A stretch of DNA of 64,000 bases, taken from contig NZ_JAJGBN010000004.1 in assembly GCF_020782875.1 (NCBI RefSeq), positions 310,001-374,000 of the forward strand, given 5' to 3'. The stretch's first letter is position 1. Each line of letters begins with the position of its first letter. The notes below the pieces were generated by a model that searched no databases, had not been told where the DNA came from, and saw only the letters and a list, made by a program, of their open reading frames with translations. Made by a program: the position numbers and the translations under genes. This stretch comes from Allomuricauda sp. M10. Its GTDB lineage: Bacteria > Bacteroidota > Bacteroidia > Flavobacteriales > Flavobacteriaceae. Shown in pieces: positions 18,043 through 26,314 of this stretch.

Positions 18043-18129
18043 TCGACGAAATACACGGAATTTTACGCATCAAACTTTTTTTTGGATGTCATGGCTTCCT
18101 TAAAATCGACAAAATACGTCAAATTTTAA
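18043..18129. repeat. Imperfect 24-bp direct repeat, copies 63 bp apart
   Basis: Copy 1 at 18043-18066 and copy 2 at 18106-18129 share TCGAC, AAATAC and AATTTTA blocks in the same order and spacing (about 18 of 23 positions identical by eye). The copies are offset by 63 bp, six helical turns, so they would face the same side of DNA. They lie 72-158 bp upstream of the beta-helix lipoprotein gene. A tandem regulator site is a possibility; the AT-rich content makes chance similarity possible as well. Confidence 0.45.
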
Positions 18130-18290
18130 CATTTAACCAAATTTTCAAGCACACAAAAAAATCAATTTTACTTGTATCTGAAAATGAAATTGTTACCCCT
18201 TCATATCATTTCCGTTGATTTCCCTTTTCATATGAAAAGACATGGGGAGATACCTTATGTATATCATTTAAGTTACCTGAAATGTGCCTT

Positions 18291-18307
18291 ATTTGGTAAA
18301 ACCAAAT
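18291..18307. repeat. Perfect 7-bp inverted repeat
   Basis: ATTTGGT-AAA-ACCAAAT in the divergent intergenic region, about 190 bp before the sugar transferase start. It could form a small hairpin in a leader transcript or be a protein-binding palindrome. There is no T-run. Confidence 0.35.
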
Positions 18308-18496
18308 CCGCTATTACCAATGGGGAGCATCTATTTTTTGTTTCTAAACGTATTGTTTCATCCGTCAGGAATGGCATTAAATCGAATTCTTTTTTAGAAA
18401 TTAAAAAACGCGGTTAGTTTTATAAATGGAATGGGGATGCAACAGATTTGAACACCATGTCCAATAAAAAATAATTATAAAATTCATTACAAAGGA

Positions 18497-19108
18497 ATGT
18501 ATCCATTTTTTAAACGGTTGTTTGATGTTTCGCTTTCAACGTTTCTGCTCATAATCACCTTACCCGTGACTCTTCTTACCGGTTTGGCTTTGGCCTTTGC
18601 CAATGGGGAGAATCCATTTTTCCTCCAGGAACGACCTGGCTTGAACGAAAAGATATTTAAGATCATCAAGTTCAAGACCATGAACAACAAAAAAGATGGG
18701 GATGGCCATCTTTTACCGGACAAGGATAGACTTACCTCCTTGGGGAAAGTGGTACGCAAGCTTTCTATAGATGAATTACCACAGATGATCAACATCATTA
18801 AGGGAGATATGAGCTTTGTGGGGCCAAGACCATTACTTGTCTCCTATCTACCCTATTATACTGGGGACGAAAAACTTAGGCATACTGTAAGGCCCGGGAT
18901 TACAGGATTGGCACAGGTTTCAGGAAGAAACAATCTGACCTGGGACAAAAGAATGGAAAAAGATATAGCTTATGTAAAGAACAGATCCTTTGCATTGGAT
19001 TTTAAGATATTTCGGATGACCTTTAAAAAGGTGATCAAACAAGAGGACATTGTGGTAGATCCCCAATCACATATGGTAGATTTCATTACATACAAAACCA
19101 ATCTGTAA
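18497..19108 (+). CDS. Polyprenyl-phosphate sugar-1-phosphate transferase (initiating transferase)
   Basis: A 203-residue small monotopic phosphoglycosyl transferase (PglC/WcaJ C-terminal domain type). It starts with KRLFDVSLSTFLLIITLPVT, the re-entrant membrane helix, followed by FFLQERPGLNEKIFKIIKFK and KFKTM, SIDELPQMINIIKGDMSFVG, GPRPLL and TVRPGITGLAQVSGRN. It transfers a sugar phosphate from a nucleotide sugar to undecaprenyl phosphate at the inner membrane and so starts the repeat unit. Its length shows the single-domain form without the extra N-terminal membrane helices of WbaP. It is transcribed away from the repeat-unit operon, with the FemAB-like gene 119 bp downstream. Confidence 0.9.
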   Translation: MYPFFKRLFDVSLSTFLLIITLPVTLLTGLALAFANGENPFFLQERPGLNEKIFKIIKFKTMNNKKDGDGHLLPDKDRLTSLGKVVRKLSIDELPQMINIIKGDMSFVGPRPLLVSYLPYYTGDEKLRHTVRPGITGLAQVSGRNNLTWDKRMEKDIAYVKNRSFALDFKIFRMTFKKVIKQEDIVVDPQSHMVDFITYKTNL

Positions 19109-19227
19109 ATATCATGCCCATACAGTATAAGCTACCTCTAAGCAAAAGCTTTCCGTTAGCACCCCTATATTGTAGTAATTAAACCGACCAAAAAACACCG
19201 GATCAACTATTCAAACCAAAAAACCAA

Positions 19228-20286
19228 ATGAACCACGATCAGTCAAAACTGAAAATTCTCGATTTAAGTGTAGCGGAGGACAGGGACATATATGGGACAA
19301 TTGTCTCCAATGAGTTCCTTAACCCCTATTATTATATTGAATATCTTCAGCACCATAAAACAGCCACCAATAGACTTATTGCTTTTCTATTGGAAAAAAA
19401 GGAATGTGTTGCCATAATGCCGATGATATTGAGCCCGATATCAAATACTGAATATTCGGATGCCACTTCCCCCTATGGATATAATGGTCCTCTCTTCAAA
19501 AATGGGACAAGTGATGCTGATATCGACACCTATTGGAAAATGATTGACCAATGGTACATGGACAACAAAATTGTCACTGAATTCATCAGGTTCAGTCTAA
19601 CCAACAATCACATCAATTATTCTGGCAAAAATGTAAAAACACTGACCAACGTTTGTGGTAGCCTAAAGGAAAGTTTTGATGAACAGTGGGAGTCATTTGA
19701 TAAAAAGGTGCGAAACAACTATAGAAAAGCCATTTCTTCCGGGCTTTCGTTCAAACTGCATGATCAAGAGAGCATGGATAGGGATTTGGTGGATAGTTTT
19801 TATAAAATCTACCATAAAACGATGGAAAGGAACAATGCGTCCAAATTCCTCTTCTTTTCTGCTGAATATTTCCAAAACCTGGTGCTGAACCACAAGAAAG
19901 ATTTTACCATAGGCATGGTATATTATGAAGGGCAGCCTGTTTCTACGGAACTCCATATCCATTATAAGGATTCCGTTTATGCTTTCTTAGGGGGTACTGA
20001 TTCCGATTTTTTCCACACCCGGCCAAATGATTTTTTAAGGGTTGAAGTGATCAAATGGGCCATTGGGAGCAACAAAAAGAAATATGTCCTGGGTGGAGGT
20101 ATTAAAGATGATGATGGACTATATAAAAGCAAAAAAGCCTATTTCCCAAAGGATGAGGACTGTATATTCTACACTGGCAGAAAGGTCGTTAACCAACAAG
20201 TTTATGATACCTTGGTCAAGAAAGCAGTAGAAGAACGCGCATTGGACCCAAATGACACTTTCTTCCCCCTGTATAAAAAACCCTGA
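19228..20286 (+). CDS. FemAB/GNAT-fold acyl- or aminoacyltransferase
   Basis: A 352-residue protein of the FemAB/BioF2-like acetyltransferase group. The N-terminal half is a degenerate GNAT domain (SNEFLNPYYYIEYLQHH, SPYGYNGPLF). A basic helix FDKKVRNNYRKAI follows, and the C-terminal GNAT domain has FTIGMVYYEGQPVSTELHIHY, AFLGGTDSDF and FLRVEVIKWAI. It is annotated in relatives as a peptidoglycan-bridge-like enzyme, but such genes are common in polysaccharide loci, where they may attach an amino acid or acyl group to a sugar. It lies next to the initiating transferase and converges on the SGNH gene with 16 bp between them. Substrate unknown. Confidence 0.72.
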   Translation: MNHDQSKLKILDLSVAEDRDIYGTIVSNEFLNPYYYIEYLQHHKTATNRLIAFLLEKKECVAIMPMILSPISNTEYSDATSPYGYNGPLFKNGTSDADIDTYWKMIDQWYMDNKIVTEFIRFSLTNNHINYSGKNVKTLTNVCGSLKESFDEQWESFDKKVRNNYRKAISSGLSFKLHDQESMDRDLVDSFYKIYHKTMERNNASKFLFFSAEYFQNLVLNHKKDFTIGMVYYEGQPVSTELHIHYKDSVYAFLGGTDSDFFHTRPNDFLRVEVIKWAIGSNKKKYVLGGGIKDDDGLYKSKKAYFPKDEDCIFYTGRKVVNQQVYDTLVKKAVEERALDPNDTFFPLYKKP

Positions 20287-20302
20287 TTTAAAGTTTAAGG
20301 AA

Positions 20303-21271
20303 TTAATTGGAGGTTGATAGCACGGACGAATCCACATACTCGGCAATCACCTTGGCCACAATATCCCTTCCATGATTGTTCCAATGTTTCATCGGATCGT
20401 ATTTTAATACGGTATTCTCACTGGAAGCCTTTAAAGCATTCCCAAAGTCCAGATATTTGTAGCCCATAGAATCACAGTAATCCAAAAAAGACTTACTGGT
20501 TATGGATCGATCGATAAGAAAAACAGATTTTTTCTTGTCTATAGGGTAGGTATTCAGTAGTGTATTCAGGTTTTTGATATACTCCTGATCCTTGGCAACG
20601 GAATCCACATCTTTCTCGGCTATTTCTATATTCTTGTGTACCGATCCTTTTATTCGTTTGGGCAAATCGGTAATGGGCGATATTAGCCCAATACCATTTA
20701 AATAGGAAAGTAGCTTGACCTCTCTTTTGATTTTAAAGACCAAACTGTTTTCCAAGTTTGCCCTGGTCTGCACCTCATAATGGTCCCTTCTCACATCCTC
20801 ATCGAACTTTATATAGATGACGGCTAGATCAATCAAGGCCATATCTTCCTTAAACTCATGTATCAGATGTAATTGATCTGCAAGATCATATCCTGAAAAA
20901 CCATATTCGAAGACCTTTACCTTCCCGGATAGGTCGTCTTCTATTTTTTTACCAATTGAATTATCGTAATCCTGATGAAGGCCTTCAATGAAAGAATCCC
21001 CGATCAACGCTACTTCAAGATTCCTTTCGGTAGGTTCAAACTCATGAAAAGAATTGAACCCCGATTGGTTTATATGGAACCTTGAATAGGTCATCCTACG
21101 ATTTCCAAGTACAAATGCTCCTTCCTGGCCAGGTATATAATTGACCACTTCATTCTCATTCAGCCTTACTACCGGATACTGAAAGTATAAATGGAATGCC
21201 CTGATCAGGATTTCAAGGGATAAAACCATTAAAATACTATATAATACAATCTTACCCAATAATTTCTTCAT
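20303..21271 (-). CDS. Membrane-anchored SGNH/GDSL-type hydrolase or acetyltransferase
   Basis: A 322-residue protein with an N-terminal membrane anchor (about residues 5-25). The periplasmic SGNH domain has ALIGDSFIEGLHQDY with the catalytic Ser93, and the closing Asp/His segment DPMKHWNNHG near residues 292-301. It starts 3 bp after the MBOAT gene, so the two form a pair like AlgI with AlgJ/AlgX. In such pairs the MBOAT protein moves the acyl group across the membrane and the SGNH protein places it on the glycan. An esterase role is the alternative. Confidence 0.8.
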   Translation of the reverse strand: MKKLLGKIVLYSILMVLSLEILIRAFHLYFQYPVVRLNENEVVNYIPGQEGAFVLGNRRMTYSRFHINQSGFNSFHEFEPTERNLEVALIGDSFIEGLHQDYDNSIGKKIEDDLSGKVKVFEYGFSGYDLADQLHLIHEFKEDMALIDLAVIYIKFDEDVRRDHYEVQTRANLENSLVFKIKREVKLLSYLNGIGLISPITDLPKRIKGSVHKNIEIAEKDVDSVAKDQEYIKNLNTLLNTYPIDKKKSVFLIDRSITSKSFLDYCDSMGYKYLDFGNALKASSENTVLKYDPMKHWNNHGRDIVAKVIAEYVDSSVLSTSN

Positions 21272-21274
21272 AGC

Positions 21275-22729
21275 TTAAAATTGAAAGTAAACAAACGATC
21301 GGTTGTTCATGGTATCGTCATAAAACAGCAGCAACAGGAACACCATTAGGATATAAAGTGCAAACCTGACATATCGGGACTTAAACTTGAACGGGTTTCT
21401 TTCATCTTTCCTGATCATATACTCATATAAGACGAATAGGAGCAGGAGTACAAAATAATCAAGCATTCTATATCCCAAAGGGTGCTGGTATTCTCCTCCG
21501 CTAAATTCAAAAAGCATTCTTTGTAAATAGCTCAGCGCACCAGACATGGTCTCACTTCTAAAAAACACCCAACCCAAAACAACCAGAAAAAAGGTCCCCA
21601 ATACTTGGGATCCTTCAACCAGGAAATTCCTCCCTGAACTAAAAAGGTCTATATCCTCCAAGTGGTTACGGTTAATGTTGAGATAAAACAAGGGAAGAAA
21701 CAGCAGAGCGTGGTACAAGCCCCAAACAACAAACGTCCAATTGGCTCCATGCCACAGCCCGCTTACCAAAAAGATCACGAAAATATTCCTGACCGCTACC
21801 GGTCTGCTCACCCTTGACCCCCCCATAGGTATATACAAATAGTCCCTGAACCAGGTAGAGAGCGAAATGTGCCAGCGGCGCCAAAACTCTGCTATACTTC
21901 TGGAAAAATATGGAAACCTAAAATTGGACATTAGTTCAATACCGAACAATTTGGAAGTACCGATGGCTATGTCGGAGTACCCTGAAAAATCGCAATATAT
22001 CTGGAATGCAAAAAATATGGCACCCAACGCCAGTGTTGTGGACGGATAGCCCGCAGAATTGGTAAATATGTCATCTACCATCAATGCCAATGAATCAGCG
22101 ATGGCCACTTTTTTAAACATACCCCAAAGCATCAGCTTCAGACCTTCAACCGATTGGCTATATTTAAATTTTTTCACGCCCTCTATTTGGGGCAACAGGT
22201 GCGAAGCCCTTTCAATAGGTCCTGCCACCAACTGCGGAAAGAAAGCAACATAGGTGGCAAAAGAGAGCAGGTCTTTTGTGGGTTTGAGATTGCCCTTATG
22301 GACATCCAAAGAATATGAAAGGGTTTGAAATGTGTAAAAAGAAATACCGACAGGCAATATCACATTCAATGTCCAAACATTTTCTATCGGGCCTCCAAAA
22401 AATGAAAAGGATTCAATAAAAGATTCAACAAAGAAATCGAAGTATTTAAAAAACCCAAGAAGACCAATATTGAATATTATGCTTACCCAGAGCCATTTTT
22501 TTTTGGTCCTTTCATCATCGGTCACATAAATGGCCCTGCCTACATAATAATCCACCAGGGTGGACAATATGATCAGGGACAAAAAGCGATAGTCCCACCA
22601 ACCATAAAAAATGTAGCTTGCTATAAAGAGAATAGCATTCTGAACTTTGGATTTTCCCTTACCCAATATCCAAAACAAGAAAAAAACAACGGGAAGGAAT
22701 ATGAAAAAATCCAGTGAATTAAATAGCAT
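21275..22729 (-). CDS. MBOAT family O-acyltransferase (AlgI-like)
   Basis: A 484-residue polytopic membrane protein with about eleven hydrophobic segments. MBOAT/AlgI marks are GISFYTFQTLSYSLDVHKG, FFPQLVAGPIERA, IYCDFSGYSDIAIGTSKLFG, EFWRRWHISLSTWFRDYLYI (His287) and the catalytic SGLWHGANWTFVVWGLYH (His327, His340). It transfers acetyl or another acyl group across the inner membrane for O-acylation of an extracytoplasmic glycan. It lies 4 bp after the carbamoyltransferase and 3 bp before the SGNH partner, so all three are one operon. Confidence 0.9.
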   Translation of the reverse strand: MLFNSLDFFIFLPVVFFLFWILGKGKSKVQNAILFIASYIFYGWWDYRFLSLIILSTLVDYYVGRAIYVTDDERTKKKWLWVSIIFNIGLLGFFKYFDFFVESFIESFSFFGGPIENVWTLNVILPVGISFYTFQTLSYSLDVHKGNLKPTKDLLSFATYVAFFPQLVAGPIERASHLLPQIEGVKKFKYSQSVEGLKLMLWGMFKKVAIADSLALMVDDIFTNSAGYPSTTLALGAIFFAFQIYCDFSGYSDIAIGTSKLFGIELMSNFRFPYFSRSIAEFWRRWHISLSTWFRDYLYIPMGGSRVSRPVAVRNIFVIFLVSGLWHGANWTFVVWGLYHALLFLPLFYLNINRNHLEDIDLFSSGRNFLVEGSQVLGTFFLVVLGWVFFRSETMSGALSYLQRMLFEFSGGEYQHPLGYRMLDYFVLLLLFVLYEYMIRKDERNPFKFKSRYVRFALYILMVFLLLLFYDDTMNNRSFVYFQF

Positions 22730-22733
22730 GTAT

Positions 22734-24425
22734 TTATTTTTTGGTCAGAACATAATTACCGATCACCAAACTGTCCAATCCTGTTGACCAAAAACATCTA
22801 ATGGCATCAACTGGCGACTCTACAACCGGCTCTCCTTGAATGTTAAAACTTGTGTTCAAAACTACGGGCACCCCTGTTTTTTTGCCAAGTTTGTCAATGA
22901 CGTCATAATATCTTGGGTGCAATTCTTTACGTACAGTCTGTAAGCGGGCACTACCATCAACATGGGTCACTGCAGGTATCACGGATTGTTTTTCCTTTAG
23001 AACATTGCAAACCTTTAGCATAAAGGGAGCTTCTACTTCCAAATCGAAAAAATCATCCTTGGCCTCCACAATGGCAGAAGGGGCAAAAGGCCTATAGGCT
23101 TCCCTAAACTTTACCTCTGCATTGATCTTATCCTTCATATCCTTTATGGCTGGGTTGGCCAAGATGCTTCGACTACCAAGGGCCCTAGGTCCAATTTCCA
23201 TTTTGCCTTGGAACCACCCTATGATTTGTCCTTCATGCAGTAATGAAGCAGCTTTTTCACAGATATCTTCATGGTATTCGTAGGGAAGTTTTGCTCCTTT
23301 TAGCACTTTTTCTATCTCTTCATTGGTATAGCTTGTCCCAACATAAGGGTCTAAGTGAACAAAGTTTCTTTCTTTTTCCAAAAGTCCATTATAAAGATAA
23401 TAAGCAGCACCAATGGCAGTCCCGTTATCACCGGCTGCCGGCATCACATAAACATCCTTGAATTTGCTTTCACGGACAATTCTTCCGTTCATCACACTAT
23501 TAAGGGATACACCCCCGGATATCACAAGATAATCAGCTTTTGTTTTTTGGTGAAGTATCTCACAAATCTCCAACACCCTGTCCTCCAATATCCTTTGAAA
23601 AGCAGCGGCAACATCCATATGGCGTTTTTCAAATGGCTCACCATGTTTTCTGCCCGGGCCAAAAATGTCGTAGAATTTTGGAGAAAGCCTTCTCCAATGC
23701 ATATTTTGAAAATTGAAGTAGCTCAAGTCAAAATGTAGTTGGCCGTTCTTATCCACGCTTACCATTTTTCCAACCTCTTCCTTATATACTTCCGGGTCAC
23801 CCATAGGGGCCAATCCCATGGTTTTTCCTTCGTCGTAACTGGTCCTAAACCCGCAAAACTGAGTAACGGCTTCATAAAAAGACCCTAAGGAATGTGGAAA
23901 GAAACTTTCTCCCAAACATTCCACCTTGTTTCCTTTACCATATCCTAACCATGTGGTGGCCCACTCTCCAGAACCATCAATTCCCAATAGAGCGGCCTCT
24001 TCATACGGGGAAACAAAAAAAGACCCCGGTGCATGGCTGAAGTGATGGGGTATAAAATGAACTTTGGGTCCATTTTTCTTGCTTTCCCAGTGATACTTAA
24101 ACCAGTTCCAAAATCCTTTCTGTTTATTATAGGCATGCACAAACTCATGGTTAACAAAGGGCTTAAACCTATTCAGATTACCCATCAAATGACCTAATTT
24201 TTTACCTAGGTTGTGGGTTGGTTTGATAGAAACCGCAATGTGATCTATGTCTTCATATGCTAAACCTGCTATTTTGAGGCAGCGGTCTACCGCCATTTGT
24301 GGAAATACCCTTGTGTGTTTGTCTCTATTCAACCGTTCTTCCTCGATTGCCGCAATAAGTTTGCCGTCCACGACTATACATGCAGTAGAATCGTGGAAAT
24401 AATAGTTTAAGCCTAAAATGACCAT
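22734..24425 (-). CDS. Carbamoyltransferase (NodU/CmcH/TobZ family)
   Basis: A 563-residue protein of the O-carbamoyltransferase family. The N-terminal Kae1/YrdC-like half begins ILGLNYYFHDSTACIVVDGK and contains EEERLNRDKHTRVFP, HFIPHHFSHAPGSFF with metal-binding histidines, and YDEGKTMGLAPMGDP. The C-terminal half has the typical GWFQGKMEIGPRALGSRSIL and VVLNTSFNIQGEPVVESP. The enzyme makes carbamoyl-adenylate from carbamoyl phosphate and ATP and moves the carbamoyl group to a hydroxyl, here most likely a sugar of the surface glycan. It heads the three-gene decoration operon with the MBOAT and SGNH proteins; 138 bp upstream separate it from the ompA-like gene. Confidence 0.9.
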   Translation of the reverse strand: MVILGLNYYFHDSTACIVVDGKLIAAIEEERLNRDKHTRVFPQMAVDRCLKIAGLAYEDIDHIAVSIKPTHNLGKKLGHLMGNLNRFKPFVNHEFVHAYNKQKGFWNWFKYHWESKKNGPKVHFIPHHFSHAPGSFFVSPYEEAALLGIDGSGEWATTWLGYGKGNKVECLGESFFPHSLGSFYEAVTQFCGFRTSYDEGKTMGLAPMGDPEVYKEEVGKMVSVDKNGQLHFDLSYFNFQNMHWRRLSPKFYDIFGPGRKHGEPFEKRHMDVAAAFQRILEDRVLEICEILHQKTKADYLVISGGVSLNSVMNGRIVRESKFKDVYVMPAAGDNGTAIGAAYYLYNGLLEKERNFVHLDPYVGTSYTNEEIEKVLKGAKLPYEYHEDICEKAASLLHEGQIIGWFQGKMEIGPRALGSRSILANPAIKDMKDKINAEVKFREAYRPFAPSAIVEAKDDFFDLEVEAPFMLKVCNVLKEKQSVIPAVTHVDGSARLQTVRKELHPRYYDVIDKLGKKTGVPVVLNTSFNIQGEPVVESPVDAIRCFWSTGLDSLVIGNYVLTKK

Positions 24426-24563
24426 ATGATTGTGTTGTGTTTAGTTGAAAGGGAAGACCCTTTGGTTAGTGATTTTTTGTTTTGGTTGCTGAAAATAAAA
24501 TCTTTTTCAGTTCCAACTTCAGATAGTCGTTAAAATTAAATTTTAATCGATAACACACTAAAA

Positions 24564-25736
24564 TCAATATTCCTCAATCACAAACTCGGATCTTCTGTTC
24601 TTGCTATGCTTTTCCTCAGGACAGTTCACCCCATCCCCACATTCATTCGTCAACTGTGTTTCACCAAATGCCTCATTGGAAATCCTTTCCTGTGAAATGC
24701 CTTTGGACACTACATACTCCACAGTCCGTTGGGCACGTCTTTCGGATAGCCATTGATTGTATTCTTTTGTCCCCCTTGAATCGGTATGGGCACTAATCTT
24801 GATGCTCAAATTGGGCTCACTTTCCATAATTGCGACCAGTTGATCCAATAATTCCTTATCATGTGAAGTTAGATAAGAAGAATTCAATTTGAAATACACA
24901 TTCCCCAAATCGTTGATCTTGCTCTGCAAAGCTGTCCTTCTTGCATCTTCTGCATCTTTCTTTGCTTTTTCTGCGGCAGCCAGTTCAGCAGCTTCTTTTT
25001 CCCTTTGTAGACGTTCTGCCAACAAACGGGCCTCCTCCTCTGCTTTCGCAATGGAATCTTGCACCCTTTGTTGTTCTTTTTCCAATTCTTCCAAAAGGGC
25101 CAATTTCTCCTCCCCTTTGCGGGAAAGTCCTTTTTCCACCTCAAAGCGATAGGCCAATCCCAATCCATGTTGAATATGGTTCGTGGCATTTTCAGTACTC
25201 ATGGCCCATTTTCCGGTAGAGCTGAAATCCAAGCCCCAGTGATCTGAAAACCAAGTCCTAAAACCTAGTACGGCATTGTATGTTCCCCTACCCTGATTAT
25301 TGGCATCGGTATATCCTGCTCCGATTCCAATATATGGATCAAAAAAACCGGTTTCACCAAGGATCATGTTCAAATCATAGCTGACCCTGAAGTCCATACC
25401 CCAATAATCAATGTCTTCTGTATTGACAACGTTGTCTATGATCTTTCCTTCCTTGTATTTATTATAGGTACCGATCGCTTCCAGTCCAAGACCGTTCTTA
25501 AAATAGCGGCCTACACTGATTCGAGATGGGTACGGCACCATGTTCCAACCTTCGCTAAGATCAAAAAGTTCACCAAATTCATCTCCGGAATCATCAACAA
25601 TGTTGGTGCCCAAGGTAACCAACCAATAACTTTGCACGATACTGTCCTTTTTGGTAAGTTGTTCCACTTCCTGCGCTAAAACGGAAGAAATAAAGCATAA
25701 TGACAAGATTGCCAATGTAGGTTTTGAAATATTCAT
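24564..25736 (-). CDS. OmpA family outer-membrane protein
   Basis: A 390-residue protein. A signal peptide ends at SSVLAQ. Residues about 30-210 look like an eight-stranded outer-membrane beta-barrel (alternating aromatic strands such as GLGLAYRFEVE). Residues 215-270 are a charged Ala/Glu/Lys-rich coiled coil. The C-terminal OmpA domain (about 280-390) carries LSIKISAHTDSRGTKEYNQW, LSERRAQRTVEYVVSKGI and SKNRRSEFVIE, which bind peptidoglycan. The coiled coil probably spans the periplasm. A good -7 promoter match lies about 27 bp upstream, so it is probably transcribed alone. Confidence 0.88.
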   Translation of the reverse strand: MNISKPTLAILSLCFISSVLAQEVEQLTKKDSIVQSYWLVTLGTNIVDDSGDEFGELFDLSEGWNMVPYPSRISVGRYFKNGLGLEAIGTYNKYKEGKIIDNVVNTEDIDYWGMDFRVSYDLNMILGETGFFDPYIGIGAGYTDANNQGRGTYNAVLGFRTWFSDHWGLDFSSTGKWAMSTENATNHIQHGLGLAYRFEVEKGLSRKGEEKLALLEELEKEQQRVQDSIAKAEEEARLLAERLQREKEAAELAAAEKAKKDAEDARRTALQSKINDLGNVYFKLNSSYLTSHDKELLDQLVAIMESEPNLSIKISAHTDSRGTKEYNQWLSERRAQRTVEYVVSKGISQERISNEAFGETQLTNECGDGVNCPEEKHSKNRRSEFVIEEY

Positions 25737-25762
25737 TGTATGCGATTTGAGGTTATCGATTA

Positions 25763-25770
25763 CAAAGCTA
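25763..25770 (-). promoter_or_regulatory. Candidate -7 element for the OmpA-family gene
   Basis: Minus-strand TAGCTTTG, an exact TAnnTTTG match, ending 27 bp before the ATG. A TTG lies upstream but at a shorter than usual spacing (12 bp). An inverted repeat GCACTT-CC-AAGTGC at 25798-25811 sits just upstream of where the -33 element would be and could be a regulator site. Confidence 0.42.
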
Positions 25771-25850
25771 TACCAACAATATCAATAGGTGAATTTTGCA
25801 CTTCCAAGTGCGTTAATTTTCGATAAGAAGTAAAAATGATTTTCAAGTAT

Positions 25851-26312
25851 TTAATTTTCAGCCTTTTGAAAATCGATACTCTTATCGATTATCGGCATTT
25901 TATACAGATAAAAGGGATAATGGATAGACTGCACCGTATTATTTTCAATTTGCTGTTTTTCAATCAATTGTACTGAAACAGTAATCCCTGCGGCCGTTTC
26001 TTGAAGTTTTGACAACAATGGTTCCACTACTTTTTGTTGTTCTCCCAAGCATATCAAAATCAACATATCTTTAGAAAAATCTACCATGGGAACCGGCAGT
26101 CCGGGTTTCCGGGTCATGTTGATTTTGGAGTAGAATTTTTGAAGGCTTTTTTGGTCTTGGATAATTCTTACCTCATAATCGGCAATCGTACTGAAGTCAT
26201 CATGGTCTACCAAAACCAAATCGTGCATAGGTTCCCCAGCCGCTTTAATATTGTCTTTTTGTGCCTTGCACGAAAGAAAACAGATCAGCCCTAAAACCAA
26301 CATCCTTCCCAT
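25851..26312 (-). CDS. Small lipoprotein, possibly PrcB-like
   Basis: A 153-residue protein with a lipoprotein signal peptide LVLGLICFLSCKAQ. The rest is a compact domain with alternating strands: DYEVRIIQDQKSLQKFYSKI, FSKDMLILICLGEQQ, GITVSVQLIEKQ and YPFYLYKMPI. The order, a query-like strand, a VDFSKDMLILI segment and a final strand, resembles the PrcB C-terminal domain, but I cannot confirm this. The frame opens at TTG 26318, but ATG 26312 lies 2 bp after the bshA stop and is preferred. It is co-transcribed with bshA. Function unknown. Confidence 0.7.
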   Translation of the reverse strand: MGRMLVLGLICFLSCKAQKDNIKAAGEPMHDLVLVDHDDFSTIADYEVRIIQDQKSLQKFYSKINMTRKPGLPVPMVDFSKDMLILICLGEQQKVVEPLLSKLQETAAGITVSVQLIEKQQIENNTVQSIHYPFYLYKMPIIDKSIDFQKAEN

Positions 26313-26314
26313 GA

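Larger units (their letters stand above)
17972..18496. other. 525-bp divergent intergenic region
   Basis: AT-rich stretch between the beta-helix lipoprotein gene (minus) and the initiating sugar transferase gene (plus). It holds an imperfect direct repeat (18043 and 18106) and a 7-bp inverted repeat (18291-18307), but no exact TAnnTTTG promoter match on either strand. An open frame at 18172-18417 (TTG start, 81 codons) has no recognisable features and is not called. The long region may contain regulatory sites or a leader for the plus-strand genes. Confidence 0.6.

Noticed and set aside
18172..18417. 81-codon plus-strand open frame in the divergent intergenic region
   Set aside because: TTG start, no recognised domain or signal, and it lies in AT-rich sequence where such frames are expected; left as intergenic.
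25798..25811. GCACTT-CC-AAGTGC inverted repeat as a terminator of the small lipoprotein gene
   Set aside because: Stem is short and no U-run follows on the minus strand; it may be an operator instead, so it is only noted with the OmpA promoter.
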